Source: Antedon mediterranea (taxonomy: Eukaryota; Echinodermata; Crinoidea; Comatulida; Antedonidae). Taken from it: DNA of 60,000 nucleotides. Made by a program: the position numbers and the translations under genes. Each line of letters begins with the position of its first letter. Position 1 is the first letter of the stretch. The notes below the pieces were generated by a model. It searched no databases and had not been told where the DNA came from. It was given only the letters and a program-made list of their open reading frames with translations. Below, piece after piece: positions 35,361 to 45,783 of the stretch. The stretch is from NCBI RefSeq assembly GCF_964355755.1, contig NC_092680.1, forward strand, positions 14,177,001 to 14,237,000. The letters are read 5' to 3'.

Positions 35361-35554
35361 AAGTCAGAAATGTATGCGAGGCATCGTTTTACCATCATCA
35401 AAAAATGCGAGGCATCATTTTATCATTTCTCAAAATTGCAAGGCATGAAATAACCGAAATTGAAGTAGCCTAGGCCTAGGCCCGCTAGGCTAGTTTCCTT
35501 TTGCACCCGCCTTGTATTTTAACCAACTTTATCCTGAATACCACAGCTTAGAAT
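35361..35554 (+). repeat. H inverted repeat, left arm (middle part) with half of a G element
   Basis: GCGAGGCATCGTTTTACC, the GCCTAGGCCTAGGC block and GCTAGTTTCCTTTTGCACC are the reverse complement of about 43668-43868. The G-element portion starts near 35497. It is interrupted at 35555 by the foldback FB and continues at 40675. Confidence 0.8.
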
Positions 35555-35582
35555 TACGGGGCGCCGTTTGGGACATTGCTAA

Positions 35583-35711
35583 TTTTGTCGAAATATTACA
35601 ATTTTGTCTACACATAATTAATTTTGTCAATACAAAATTCATTTTGTCAACACAAAATTCATTTTGTATTGACAAAATTCATTTTTTGTTGACAAAATTT
35701 ATTCTGTGTGG
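35583..35711 (+). repeat. FB left-arm 20-bp repeat array, outer part
   Basis: About six units of the GACAAAATTCATTTTGT type. The array is cut at 35711 by the LTR element and continues at 37343. Confidence 0.88.
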
Positions 35712-36173
35712 TGTAACAAATTACCATTCCCTAACATATAGAGTAACATAGTATTTACATGAACATTCTAGAATAAGATGTTTTGATTTAAGAAACCATG
35801 TATAATTAATAAGAACAATCAAGAACATTCCAGAAGTGCTATTAATAGAAACTGTAATCATGTAATAATGAGAAGTATAAAGAATGATCTAGAAGGATAG
35901 GAGCATCTTGTATATAAAGGGTTGTAAACTATTGTACCGGGTTGTTGGATTAGAGGTTGGATTAGAGGTTGGATGTTATATTGTAAAGTCATTGAGAAGC
36001 TGTTGTTTAAAGTGCTTACTGGATTGTCAAAAGTTGAAGTTGATTGAAATTAAAGCTTTGTTTTTGAGTTATTTTTCAACTTTGTGGATTTGGTGTGTAT
36101 ACTTTTATGTCACAAGGGAGTTCCTAAAGTATTTTCAACCGCTCGGAAACATACGTGAGAGGAGTTCGTGACA
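35712..36173 (+). repeat. 5' LTR
   Basis: It starts TGTAACAAATTACC and ends GAGGAGTTCGTGACA, with short inverted termini. It contains TATATAAAGG (35911-35920) and a duplicated GGTTGGATTAGAGGTTGGAT segment near 35945-35970. Confidence 0.85.
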
Positions 36174-36178
36174 TAATT

Positions 36179-36190
36179 TGGTGGCAGCGG
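36179..36190 (+). other. Primer-binding-site-like sequence
   Basis: TGGTGGCAGCGG begins 5 nt after the LTR. It starts with TGG, complementary to a tRNA CCA end. The same words recur ~26 bp downstream (TTTGGTGGCAGCGG), a small direct duplication. The tRNA is not identified. Confidence 0.55.
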
Positions 36191-36532
36191 TGTTCAGCCT
36201 AATTTGGTGGCAGCGGTTATTTCGATCTACTGTTCGACTTAACTGTGTATTTATCTACGGTTGTGATATTTTGTGGTAGCAGTTTGATCTACTGTATTTT
36301 GCCATAGATTGGTGGCTGTTTTAGGATCAACTGTACTTTTATTGATATTTTGTGAAAGCGGTACTTACGATACTGTGAGATTTTACGGAAGCCGTGGTGC
36401 TACGTTTTGTTTAATCGTGAGTACACAAACATTGTTTTAAGAACAGTACATTATTTATTTGGAACAGTAGACTTGTGAACGTCTCGGTAACTACGATTAA
36501 CTAGTAACAAGACCCTCATCCAGATTTAAAAT

Positions 36533-37327
36533 ATGGCTGATAAACAATCAACAACAAGATCCGGTAGAGAATACAGCGGCGGCGATGAATCTGATTCTGA
36601 TATAGAATCGGTTCAGTCATTACAACCTGAACAACAGACACAAGAGTCTGTACCAACCAGTGGACATAACCCTACAGGGGCTGACTCATCTTCAAAAAAT
36701 GTTTGGTTGTTGATGCAGCACCAAATGCAACAGTGGAATCTTATGATGCAGCAGCAAATGCAACAGCAAATGCAGCAACAGAATCTTATGATGCGGCAGA
36801 TGATAGAACATTTTTTTGAGAAAAAGTTTCAAAATAGGAAACACGAAAATCAAAACAACCAGGAGAAAACAGTGAAAGGCACTCCTGAAGTTGACACTAG
36901 AGATCATGCTAGAAAAGAAAAACTAAGAGAGGAAAACGAATTAAATTTGGAAAAAGCTTCTGGGGTTATTTCACGTCAGTTAGATGATGTGGTTAATTTT
37001 CAAGAAGAATTTGGACATTTAGATGGCCAACTACTCAGTAACAACCCTCCCAAGGAAAAAGTTTATAAAACCAGAAGTGAGAAACGAAAAGTTAGGAAAG
37101 AGTTTGCAAAAACAAAGGAAGCTCAATCTAGCCAAGATAGTGAATTAGACATTTTAGATATTGGCAGAGATAAAATTAAGGATTATCAGGTTAAGGATAG
37201 AACTTTAATTTCACTTCGAGAACAGATGAGTTTTGAGTTATTTTACAACTTTGTGGATTTGGTGTGTATACTTTTATGCCACAAGGGAGTTCCTAAAGTA
37301 TTTTCAACCGCTCGAAAACATACGTGA
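36533..37327 (+). pseudogene. gag-like N-terminus fused to LTR-encoded tail
   Basis: This 264-residue frame starts MADKQSTTRSGREYSG. A Ser/Glu-rich start is followed by a Gln/Met-rich stretch (about residues 60-90) that may form a coiled coil. A charged region then includes KTRSEKRKVRKEFAKTK and DRTLISLREQ, which resembles segments near the protease or integrase end of Ty3-type polyproteins. After about residue 231 the sequence is a translation of LTR DNA (SFELFYNFVDLVCILL...). The protein is therefore a product of internal deletion and lacks capsid major homology, zinc knuckle and enzymes. I infer that it is non-functional. Confidence 0.6.
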
Positions 37328-37342
37328 GAGGAGTTCGTGACA
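37231..37342 (+). repeat. Truncated 3' LTR (last 112 bp)
   Basis: It matches 36062-36173 with a few changes (for example GTCACAAGG versus GCCACAAGG). It also encodes the tail of the fused frame. Confidence 0.88.
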
Positions 37343-37765
37343 GTGGACAAAATTCATTTTGTCTCGACAAAATGAATTCTGTGTAAACAAAATTAATTCT
37401 GTGTAGACAAAATTAATTCTGTGTTGACAAAATTAATTCTGTGTAGACAAAATTCATTCTGTAACGACAAAATTCATTTTGTGGCGACAAAATTCATTTT
37501 GTGGCGACAAAATTAATTCTGTAACGACAAAATTCATTTTGTGTAGACAAAATTAATTCTGTGTGGACAAAATTAATTCTGTGTAGACAAAATTAATTCT
37601 GTGTGGACAAAATTAATTCTGTGTGGACAAAATTAATTCTGTGTGGACAAAATTAATTCTGTGTAGACAAAATTCATTCTGTGTAGACAAAATGAATTTT
37701 GTTGCAACAAAATTCATTTTGTCGAGACAAAATAAATTTTGTCGCAACAAAATAAATTTTGTTAG
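37343..37765 (+). repeat. FB left-arm 20-bp repeat array, inner part
   Basis: About 21 head-to-tail units of the form GTGTRGACAAAATTMATTCT. The centre of each is close to the palindrome ACAAAATTAATTTTGT. Unit subtypes differ in the linker (GTGTAG, GTGGCG, GTAACG). Confidence 0.92.
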
Positions 37766-37773
37766 CCGAGCAT

Positions 37774-37825
37774 ACTCAAGCGTGGGACAAAACGTTTTTT
37801 AAAACATTTTGTCCCACGCTTGAGT
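37774..37825. repeat. Long hairpin at inner edge of FB left arm
   Basis: ACTCAAGCGTGGGACAAAAC pairs with its complement across a short TTTTTTAAAACA loop. The same arm word is found once, inverted, at 40097-40130. Confidence 0.88.
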
Positions 37826-37859
37826 TGGCTCCGTTTTAATATTTAAATTAGAAGGCGGA

Positions 37860-40084
37860 GTTTAAACGTGAAAAGGGCAAGACAGGGTGAAGCTATCTTT
37901 GACATTTGTTATTGGTTAAGTTATTATGGCTGAGCATGCCTCCGTCTCTATTGCTATCATATTAATCTATTTTATAATATCAGGGAACCCCTGAAAATAT
38001 CAGATATGATCAGTATTCATACTTTGACAATTTAATATCTACGTCGTCAGTAATAATTATCATTATAATGTATTTTATACTAAAAAATCGGAAAATGGTT
38101 TTCATTAGAGCCCTGCTTATTACAGTAAAATTGTAGTAATGGGGCTATTTAATATTTTGTCGTTTAAAATATTATTTATTAATCTTATAAAATGTATATA
38201 CTTTATTTTAAAATTAAAGATGTATTGTCTCCCAAAATCATGAAAAATAAAGAATAGGCCATTATGCAGTTTTAATGAAGTTGTTCACTTCCATAAGAAA
38301 AAAGAACGGGGAAAAAAATTATTTCAACTATAAAAAGACAAAATAAACAGTTAAATTACCCAAAAACTCATTGGCTTCCAGACAATTTGACAATTTTTTG
38401 CTTTAAATTACAGTTTTTTCAGGTAAATAATTTTTTTTCAGACCCAATTTTTTGTGAAAGTGAATAACTATTATGTGACATTAAAATAACATATTCAACA
38501 AAAAGATTAAAAAAAACATTTTTTTCAGGGGACAATATATCTTTAAGATAATAATAATCATTGCAGAAATAATGATGCTGAAAGCTGTCCGTTATTTGAA
38601 AAAAAAAACATTTAAAGAACTGACTACAAAAGATTGCTCACGTTCGTTTTATTATAACAGTCATCCACCCTGCGAAACCTAATAACCTTTAACCTACAGT
38701 AGTAGTAGGCCAGGTAGCCTATGTTGGCTAGGTTCAGGACTGATTGCCCATAAAACATTCGATGTATAAATATCAACACCCCAGACAGTGTAATAATGAC
38801 CTTTCCAGACCGAAAACCATTCTGGTTTGACTGAGGGTCTGGGCTTCTCCAAGATTACGCAAGTTGTCTAGGACCTCTTCAGGTAAAGCTTCAATAATGG
38901 GGCTATTCGATTCGATTCGAACATTCGATGTATAAATATCAACACCCCAGACAGTGTAATAATGACCTTTCCAGACCGAAAACCATTCTGCCCGAAATTA
39001 CAATACTTTCTTGATACAACTCCATATTTTATTAGTGGAAAATGCATTTTTATTTAACATCAATCTTATCAAGCCAGGCAAAGACTGAATACGTACATTA
39101 AAAGTACAAAGAACAATGTAAACCTATAAACAATTATTTGCAATAAGCAATGTATAATAAATAAAATCAATCATGGAGAAGGTGAAAGGATTATATACAC
39201 TGCCATGGGAATGGATACTTGAGTGGCGCCATATGTCAGTTGTGTGAACACCCATATAACTATTTGGTCAAAGTTGAATTATATCTTTCGAGGGTGTAAA
39301 TATATAATAATATGCAACCGAGAGTAAAATTAATAGTTAAACGTAAATTTGAAATTAAATTTAACTTTTTAACGACAATTTGCAATATCATAATCTATGG
39401 CGTACCAAACTGTCATTTATTTAGGCAACTAAAATATCTTAGTTTTTAATAGATGTAGTTATAGTTTACAATATAGATCTTAGGTTCCAATAGAGATATA
39501 TCCCTGTTATAACCAAGATATCTTTTCAATAAAGATATCTCTATTATTCCAATTAGAGACAATTAATATATGTCTTAAGAGATATATCATAGTTTTGTTC
39601 CCTTGAGTTAGGCCTATTAGCAATTTAGTATTCCTATCAAATAAACTTGGTAGGCCTATATAGACGACGCAATTCCCATAAGAATAAATAGGCCTATACT
39701 AACTATTATATTAAAATAAATGTATTATCTAAAATCATTTCATTACTACTCAACTTATCAGATGTTATCGTAAATAGTGTTGTCATTTTCTTTATCAATA
39801 TTATCGGTATCGATATAAATCTTCAACCATCTTTAATATTTATTACCAAAATTGGTAGGCATATAGGGCTACACGGGAGGGCTACGTGTTCCGTTTTGCT
39901 GAATCGGAATTAATTTTAAGTATACAATAATATTGTTATACGTCAGTATAAACTGTACTTATACTCGACGCAAAGTATTCAAGTTCACCGGTGTAGAGGA
40001 GGTCGTAAAATGATATTCGCGAGCTGTTTGATCGTAGGCCTATAACTGTCAATCTTCGAGTTTCCAATAACAACCCCGCCTTCT
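37860..40084. other. FB interior, no gene recognised
   Basis: AT-rich, with stops in all frames. It includes a 71-bp direct repeat (38754-38824 and 38920-38990) with 95 bp between copies, and AGGCCTA words near 38700 and 39610-39700. A minus-strand frame at 39985-40176 reads partly through the arm repeats and is not a credible gene. Confidence 0.65.
38754..38990 (+). repeat. Two 71-bp direct repeats with a 95-bp spacer
   Basis: AACATTCGATGTATAAATAT to GAAAACCATTCTG occurs at 38754-38824 and 38920-38990 with no difference seen. Exact copies imply a recent local duplication. Confidence 0.92.
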
Positions 40085-40137
40085 AATTTAAATGTTAAAA
40101 CGTTTTGTCCCACGCTTGAGTAGGCTCGGCTAACAAC

Positions 40138-40640
40138 ATTTATTTTGTCGCGACAAAATAAATTTTGTTGCAACAAAATGAATTTTGTCTCCTACACAGA
40201 ATGAATTTTGTCTCCTACACAGAATAAATTTTGTCTACACAGAATACATTTTGTCGCCACAAAATGAATTTTGTCCACACAGAATTAATTTTGTCTACAC
40301 AGAATTAATTTTGTCGTTACAGAATGAATTTTGTCTACACAAAATGAATTTTGTCGTTACAGAATGAATTTTGTCGCCACAAAATGAATTTTGTCGTTAC
40401 AGAATGAATTTTGTCTACACAGAATTAATTTTGTCAACACAGAATTAATTTTGTCTACACAGAATGAATTTTGTTTACACAGAATGAATTTTGTCGAGAC
40501 AAAATGAATTTTGTCAAGACAAAATTAATTTTGTCCACACAGAATAAATTTTGTATTGACAAAATACATTTTGTCAATACAAAATGAATTTTGTGTTGAC
40601 AAAATGAATTTTGTATTGACAAAATTAATTTTCGACAAAA
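40138..40640 (-). repeat. FB right-arm 20-bp repeat array (inverted)
   Basis: About 23 units of GAATGAATTTTGTCTACACA type, the reverse complement of the left-arm unit. The plus-strand open frame 40185-40367 (repeated NEFC/INFV words) is only a translation of the repeat. Confidence 0.92.
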
Positions 40641-40674
40641 TTAGCATTGTCCCATAAGGCGCCCCGTATAGAAT

Positions 40675-40898
40675 TAGTAGGCGTACTTTAATGAAGAAAA
40701 ATCACATAAAAGTAACAATAAATCCATTAAATTGGTGATTTTACAGACGTTGTTTTTCTCGCATTTCACACACTCAATGTTCAATATTTTGGTTTCTATG
40801 GAACGCCAAAAGAGCAAAATTAATTAGATGGCTAAACACTCTGTGGAATCCATTTATATTTAACGCATTATTTGGTGAAAATCAAGTACAATTTCGAG
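40675..40898 (+). repeat. H inverted repeat, left arm (inner part), continuation of half G element
   Basis: TTAGTAGGCGTACTTTAATG to GGTGAAAATCAAGTACAATT is the near-identical reverse complement of about 43443-43672. It includes the conserved G-family words TCTATGGAACGCCAAAAGAG. Confidence 0.85.
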
Positions 40899-40904
40899 TG
40901 TTGA

Positions 40905-41060
40905 CAAAGTGCGAGGCAGCGAGGCACGCGAGGCATGCCAAATATTTGTGCGAGGCATCATTTTATCATTTCCAAAAGTGCGAGGCATGCGAGGCATATA
41001 GTTTACAATTTCAAAAAGGTGCGAGGCATATCTTAACGTGCTAGGCATATCTTAACGTGC
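40905..41060 (+). repeat. GCGAGGCA / GTGCGAGGCAT motif cluster
   Basis: Repeated GCGAGGCA and GTGCGAGGCATAT words occur here. Similar clusters lie at 22572-22630, 35375-35430 and, inverted, 43800-43900. They occur only with the H and G arms. Confidence 0.75.
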
Positions 41061-41611
41061 TATTATGCTATATTATAGGCCTAATAATCAATCGATACAA
41101 GCGCATCTAAATAGATTCGTGTATACACTCATCATGTTGTTTATTTTTATGTAACGATTGTTTTTTCATTCAAGTCATATCGTGTCAAATTTTACTTTTA
41201 CAAAAGTGCCCAAACTACGGTTCAAAAATCTGAACGACAGTCTTCAACTTTCGATAAACAATAATTGTTATAGCGACACACTCATCAAATGACTGCAATG
41301 TTTGTTGGCATTTCGAGCGTGTTCACTCACATGTCTCTCGAACATAGCAGAGTGAAAATAATATTTTGTCACACCCCTGCGCCTAGATCCGGTAGACCTG
41401 AGAGATGGAAAATTCCTCTTTACTATTTAGCAGGTAGCGGAATGATTCAGCCCTCAGCTCAGAGGATTGTGGTGCATTCCCCTCCTATAGCACGTGGTTT
41501 CAGCAGCAACGCACAGACTTCTCTCTGAGCGGCGTGCCAAAGACATTTTTGACATTCCATTCTCTAGGAACAACACGTGTACCTCTCTCGCAAATAAGGT
41601 GAACAGCGATT
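41061..41611. other. Unplaced sequence, no supported gene
   Basis: Moderately GC-richer than its surroundings in 41290-41560. The open frame 41289-41528 has no recognisable domain and no splice context. Confidence 0.5.
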
Positions 41612-41619
41612 GCCAGGAC

Positions 41620-42560
41620 GCAATTTTTTTTTTCGTACATAAGTTGGGGACCCCTCATGAAACGTCACAAAATAAACATGAATAATTCATCAGTTAAATT
41701 TTCTTGTTCCGTGTGCACCCAAGCGTATAGCAACAAGAAGTGATTACACAAGTGCGGTACGATTCTAGGCCTATCTCCGCTGTTGTTGCGGCGTGCGATT
41801 TCATAGAAGAATAGCGGCGTTTTGTGTGGATTGTCGAAATAATCAGCCTTTAGTTTATGGTGTTTTTAATATAATTTATTACTAAAGAATTACGTGTTAA
41901 AATTATAGTTTCTATTAATACTATGGCACAATACTATTAGGCCTAATTATTAGTCTCTAAACCCATGTCTATTCTAGTAGTAGCTGTGTGGGTGTGTGTG
42001 ACGTGTGTGTGTTAGGTATGACCAAAGATAGTTACACTATCTTTGGTATGACACAATCCGAGTAATAAGTCAGCAAAATTAAACAATAAACATTACACAA
42101 AAATACATTTTTTATTCTCGTGGGTCAAATCTTCCCATCTCATGTGTTCATATACGCGCATTTTTAAAGTTCCTTTGAGTACATGCATATTGTTTAATAA
42201 TAAAATAGCAGAATTAAAAAAATACAGTACACACATTATACACATTCTTTATTCTTGTGGGTCTAAGCTTTCTTTGGGCTATGTCCAATGAATTACTACT
42301 TAGTTTAATGTCTTGCCTAGCTGTCGATTAACCTCGACTCGACACATTTTGTGTGAAGAAGAGTGCGCGAAGGCAATCACGTGAATTGACTTAGAATCCT
42401 AGGCCTACTGTAGAAAGTATCGTATCGCAGTTGTGTAATCGCTTCTTGTTGCTATACGCTTGGGTGCACACGGAACAACAAATTTAACTGATGAATTATT
42501 CATGTTTATTTTGTGACGTTTCATGAGGGGTCCCCAACTTATGTACGAAAAAAAAAATTG
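41620..42560. repeat. Inverted repeat with ~160-bp arms and ~620-bp spacer
   Basis: The left arm 41620-41773 (ATAAGTTGGGGACCCCTCAT, GCACCCAAGCGTATAGCAAC) is matched in reverse at 42399-42560 with mismatches. The arms end at AGGCCTA. The spacer contains GT-rich repeats, two diverged ~70-bp repeats (near 42055-42130 and 42195-42265) and a hairpin at 42022-42046. It is probably another foldback or MITE-like element. Confidence 0.75.
42022..42046. repeat. Perfect hairpin CCAAAGATAGT TAC ACTATCTTTGG
   Basis: An 11-bp perfect stem with a 3-nt loop, flanked by a GGTATGA direct repeat. It could be a termination or cruciform structure; its role is unknown. Confidence 0.85.
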
Positions 42561-42898
42561 CTGCCAGGACAAGTTCAATAACTGGCGGTGAATAAAAGGT
42601 AACTGATATGGCGATCCAATAACATGCCGCAAAGAAAAAAATTGCCACAGAATTCTGGAGCGCGTGTGAAAAAAGACTTACGTCCGACAATTGTAATACT
42701 AGGCCTAAAATTAAACTTTAGCTAATATGCTTAGCCCTAACCTAGATAAGAGGCCTATGTAGAAAATAATTTAATCAATTTTGATATAATAATAATTGGT
42801 GTAATATTTAATAATGATACACTATTCCTGTTTTAGTAAGCTAGGTATATTACGAACGATTTTTATTTATTGTTGTCCATGTACGTACTAATAAACCT

Positions 42899-43729
42899 GG
42901 CGCTAGTTTCCTTCGCTTGTATTTTTACTCCAAATTTGATAACTAACTTTATCGTGTGAATATACCACACCTTAGAAGTATACCTCATGAGTACTTTAAT
43001 GAAAGAATCACATAAAAAGTAACAAATAAATCCTTATTAATGATTTTACAGGCGTGTTTCTCGCACACTGTTCGCGAATTTCACTTATTCAATGTTCAAT
43101 ATTTTTGTTTCTATGGAGCGCCAAAAGAGCAACGATAATAGAGGACTAAAACTCAGTGGAATGCGTCAATTTCTCATGCATTTATTGGTGAAAAACACGT
43201 TTTATTTCAATATATTTGTTAATTTGTCAATAAAAATGCTGTAATATGTTACTGCTGATACTGTTCTGTTTTCAAAGAATAATAATCGATCCTAAATCAA
43301 CATCACTACCTAGTCTAGACCTAGGACATCCTACTAAGGATATTATGATGAATTTTTCTATTTTATTCTTTAAAAGGTTGACGAAACCGTGTACATTATC
43401 AACAGTAACATTTTTCCTTACTGACAGTGACAAAATCTATTGAAATTGTACTTGATTTTCACCAAATAATGCGTTAAATATAAATGGATTCCACATAGTT
43501 TTTAGCCCTCTAATTAATTTTGCTCTTTTGGCGTTCCATAGAAACCAAAATATTGAACATTGAGTGTGCGAAATGCGAGAAAAACAACGTCTGTAAAATC
43601 ACCAATTTAATGGATTTATTGTTACTTTTATGTGATTTTTCTTCATTAAAGTACGCCTACTAATTCTAAGCTGTGGTATTCAGGATAAAGTTGGTTAAAA
43701 TACAAGGCAGGTGCAAAAGGAAACTAGCC
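42899..43729. mobile_element. Foldback-type element G2
   Basis: It begins GGCGCTAGTTTCCTTCGC and ends GGAAACTAGCC. The left arm 42899-43200 and right arm 43443-43729 carry the G-family words (GTTTCTATGGAGCGCCAAAAG and complement, ACACCTTAGAAGT). The right arm is closer to the half copy at 40675-40898 than to its own left arm, so this is either a composite or the result of recombination with H. Confidence 0.75.
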
Positions 43730-43914
43730 TAGCGGGCCTAGGCCTAGGCTACTTCAATTTCGGTGATTTCCAGCCTTGCAATTTTGAGAAATGATAAAAA
43801 TAAAATGATGCCTCGCATTTTTTGATGATGGTAAAACGATGCCTCGCATAAATTTCTGACTTGCCTCGCACGCCTTCCCTGCCTCGCTGCCTCGCACTTT
43901 GTTACTACCCGCCC
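43443..43914 (-). repeat. H inverted repeat, right arm
   Basis: It is the reverse complement of the three left-arm parts (22565-22632, 35361-35554, 40675-40898) placed end to end. That proves the order in which LINE-2 and FB interrupted the left arm. It provides the empty sites for both insertions. Confidence 0.85.
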
Positions 43915-44572
43915 TACTCCATGGCTCACAATGGCACCATCCATAGCTCTATTCTATCCCACAATGCCTTTCGAAATTGTTACGCGCTTCGGACGAACAG
44001 GAGATTCTTGTGTTACCAGTTCGGTGACTACTTCTTCGCATGCAGCTAAAGTAAAATGACGTCACGTTTAAGTGGGTCGTCACAGAGAGTCTCATGCATA
44101 TTAATGAAGCAAACTTGCTGAGAGTTTTTTCACACACGCGACGCGAGATTTATCGAAAAATAATAATTGTTTTCACTGCTGAGGATAATAAATAATATAC
44201 TTTAATTTTAACATGACAGGAGAGCCTAGATACTTCCAGTGCGAATAAAAAATAATAATAATGTACAATATTAGTCACGTATTTTCAAATGCTGCAAGAC
44301 ATGAGACCCGAAATAACTAGGCCTCCTACTGTAGTGGCAGCGCAGTGCATACCTGAGAGCTAGGGTGGGTGGGAAGTTAGCTAGTATGCCGGGTTAGTGT
44401 ACATCTGCACGATGCCACGCGGTAACGATGAAGGGGAGGATATGGATGGCCTGATAGTGGGCAGTGTATAGGCCTACTGTATTTTACTTTAGTTTAGGCC
44501 GCTAGTGAGTAGGTATCATAGAAAGTCTGTCTAGGCCTAGGCATATTAGCAATTTAACGACTGGATTGGAGA
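43915..44572. other. Unplaced unique sequence
   Basis: It contains a CRE-type TGACGTCA (44058-44065), a run of mixed composition around 43915-44040 and AGGCCTA words. It could be flanking DNA of an older element or host upstream sequence. No gene is supported. Confidence 0.45.
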
Positions 44573-44878
44573 CTAATAAAGGAGTTCTACAAGATGGCTG
44601 AACATTAACACATGGTCTGATTTCTTAGTGAAATACTTAGTGTAATCATTCATTCCCAGAGCACAATATACAACTAAGCCAAATGGGTCGAATAAACAAC
44701 TATATTTAATCTGCTTCTTTGTTATCAGGAACAATATCGGATTATTTTCTGTACCACCGATCGCACCATAATTAATATCACTCTGAAAACATTTTGTAAA
44801 ATCATGATGAGCGCACAAAACACAAGAAGCAGAGACAAAACATCCTTTTGCATATGCATGAGACTCTGTGACGATGTT
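44573..44878 (-). pseudogene. Possible terminal exon, unrecognised protein (~101 residues)
   Basis: On the minus strand the frame opens right after TTGGATTTCTTAG, a plausible 3' splice site whose TAG would otherwise be an in-frame stop. It runs 101 codons to a stop. Residues begin NIVTESHAYAKGCF and include DINYGAIGGTENNPILFLI and YSCLFDPFGLVVY, with six Cys. The composition looks protein-like rather than random. LFDPFG recalls a word in some cysteine proteases, but the other catalytic motifs are absent, so I do not assign a family. The upstream intron-like sequence reappears inverted at 57888-57925, which suggests capture by a transposon. Confidence 0.35.
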
Positions 44879-44880
44879 CT

Positions 44881-44922
44881 AAGAAATCCAACCTCCCCAT
44901 AATTCTCAACCCCCCTTGTGTC
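44881..44922 (-). repeat. Inverted ~42-bp copy of 57885-57926
   Basis: AAGAAATCCAACCTCCCCAT and AATTCTCAACCCCCC are matched in reverse complement 13 kb away. A related CCCATAATTTTCAACCCCCC word lies at 44964-44987. Confidence 0.75.
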
Positions 44923-44999
44923 AATCAAATGACGTCATCGGTTATTTATTAACATAAATCCGCCCATAATTTTCAACCCCCCTCTAGTCTTTATGTGTT

Positions 45000-45779
45000 A
45001 GTCCAGTAAAATATCACCTTCACCTGCATAACGTTAGTAGTCAACGAGATTCTCACCTTAGGTTCTAAACATTATGTAAAGATCATTTATTGATGTTGCG
45101 TCGCGTAAAAGTTGGGATTTGTAGAGAAAATGAAGTTTGTATACGCAGTTTTTGCTTCCTTTCGTCGTGGTTTGTTTTCATCGAAAAATGACGTCATGGG
45201 GCATAAGTGAATGACACGCCATTGTCGACATTTGCGTTCGTATTAAAAAGTGAATTTTAAATGTACGAATATGGTATTAATTATCTGTATTACATTGTAT
45301 TATTATGTATCACATATATAACAAGTCATTTTGATAAAAAATAAGTCAAATAAATATGAAAAACAAAGGGAAATTGTGATTTTTGCATGTCATCTGAAGT
45401 GACCTTCCATACAATGTAATAGCGCCCTCTATAAGTATTGATACACTGGCACTTCACAAGCTTTTTGTTGTTATTATTCATTCATTCAGAAATACAATTT
45501 AAGGAAGGAATCGAATCAAGGGCATTATTACTTGTTTACTATTTATGATGTTTTCCCCCAAAAAAATTACTAGTATGTACATTTTGCGAATTGTAGATGT
45601 ACCGGCGGTATGAAATTAGAAAAAGCTGTTTACGCGGTCTGTAGCCTAACGATATAATAATAATTATATAATAATATAAAATAATTGTTATTTTTTTCTG
45701 ATAAATCATTATGAATATGTTTACTTAGCGCTGCTTTAAGCACCCTATTAAAAAAGAAAAGAAACAAATTGAATTAAGC
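45000..45779. other. Unplaced AT-rich sequence, no gene seen
   Basis: No hairpin end, repeat or open frame of note. A TGACGTCA occurs near 45190. Confidence 0.5.
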
Positions 45780-45783
45780 CTAT

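Larger units (their letters stand above)
35712..37342 (+). mobile_element. Deleted LTR retrotransposon inside the FB left arm
   Basis: The 5' LTR is 35712-36173 (462 bp, TGTAAC..GTGACA). A primer-binding-like site follows after 5 nt, then a gag-like frame. Only the last 112 bp of the 3' LTR are present (37231-37342). A 4-bp target duplication GTGG flanks the element (35708-35711, 37343-37346). Most of gag-pol, including protease, RT and integrase, plus the start of the 3' LTR are deleted. The TATATAAAGG at 35911 is a candidate TATA box. Confidence 0.85.
35555..40668. mobile_element. FB: foldback transposon with palindromic 20-bp-repeat arms
   Basis: The termini TACGGGGCGCC and GGCGCCCCGTA are inverted. 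A 6-bp target duplication TAGAAT flanks the element (35549-35554, 40669-40674), and the empty site is visible in the inverted copy near 43665. Each arm is ~0.6 kb, built from tandem ~20-bp units with the self-complementary core ACAAAATTAATTTTGT or a variant. An inner inverted segment follows (ACTCAAGCGTGGGACAAAAC, 37774 region versus 40085-40135). Without the LTR element it would be about 3.5 kb. The interior 37860-40080 has no clear transposase frame. The superfamily is not assigned. Confidence 0.85.

Noticed and set aside
37343-37765. CRISPR-like array
   Set aside because: The ~20-bp units are contiguous with no unique spacers, lie in a eukaryotic transposon arm and have an inverted partner at 40138-40640.
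41289-41685. Two short plus-strand open frames as genes
   Set aside because: No domain or splice context is seen, and the second runs into the arm of an inverted repeat.
44573-44818. Cysteine protease of an adenain/Polinton type because of LFDPFG
   Set aside because: Only one short word resembles it. No catalytic His-Trp or Cys motif at the right spacing was seen, and no other Polinton genes are in the window.
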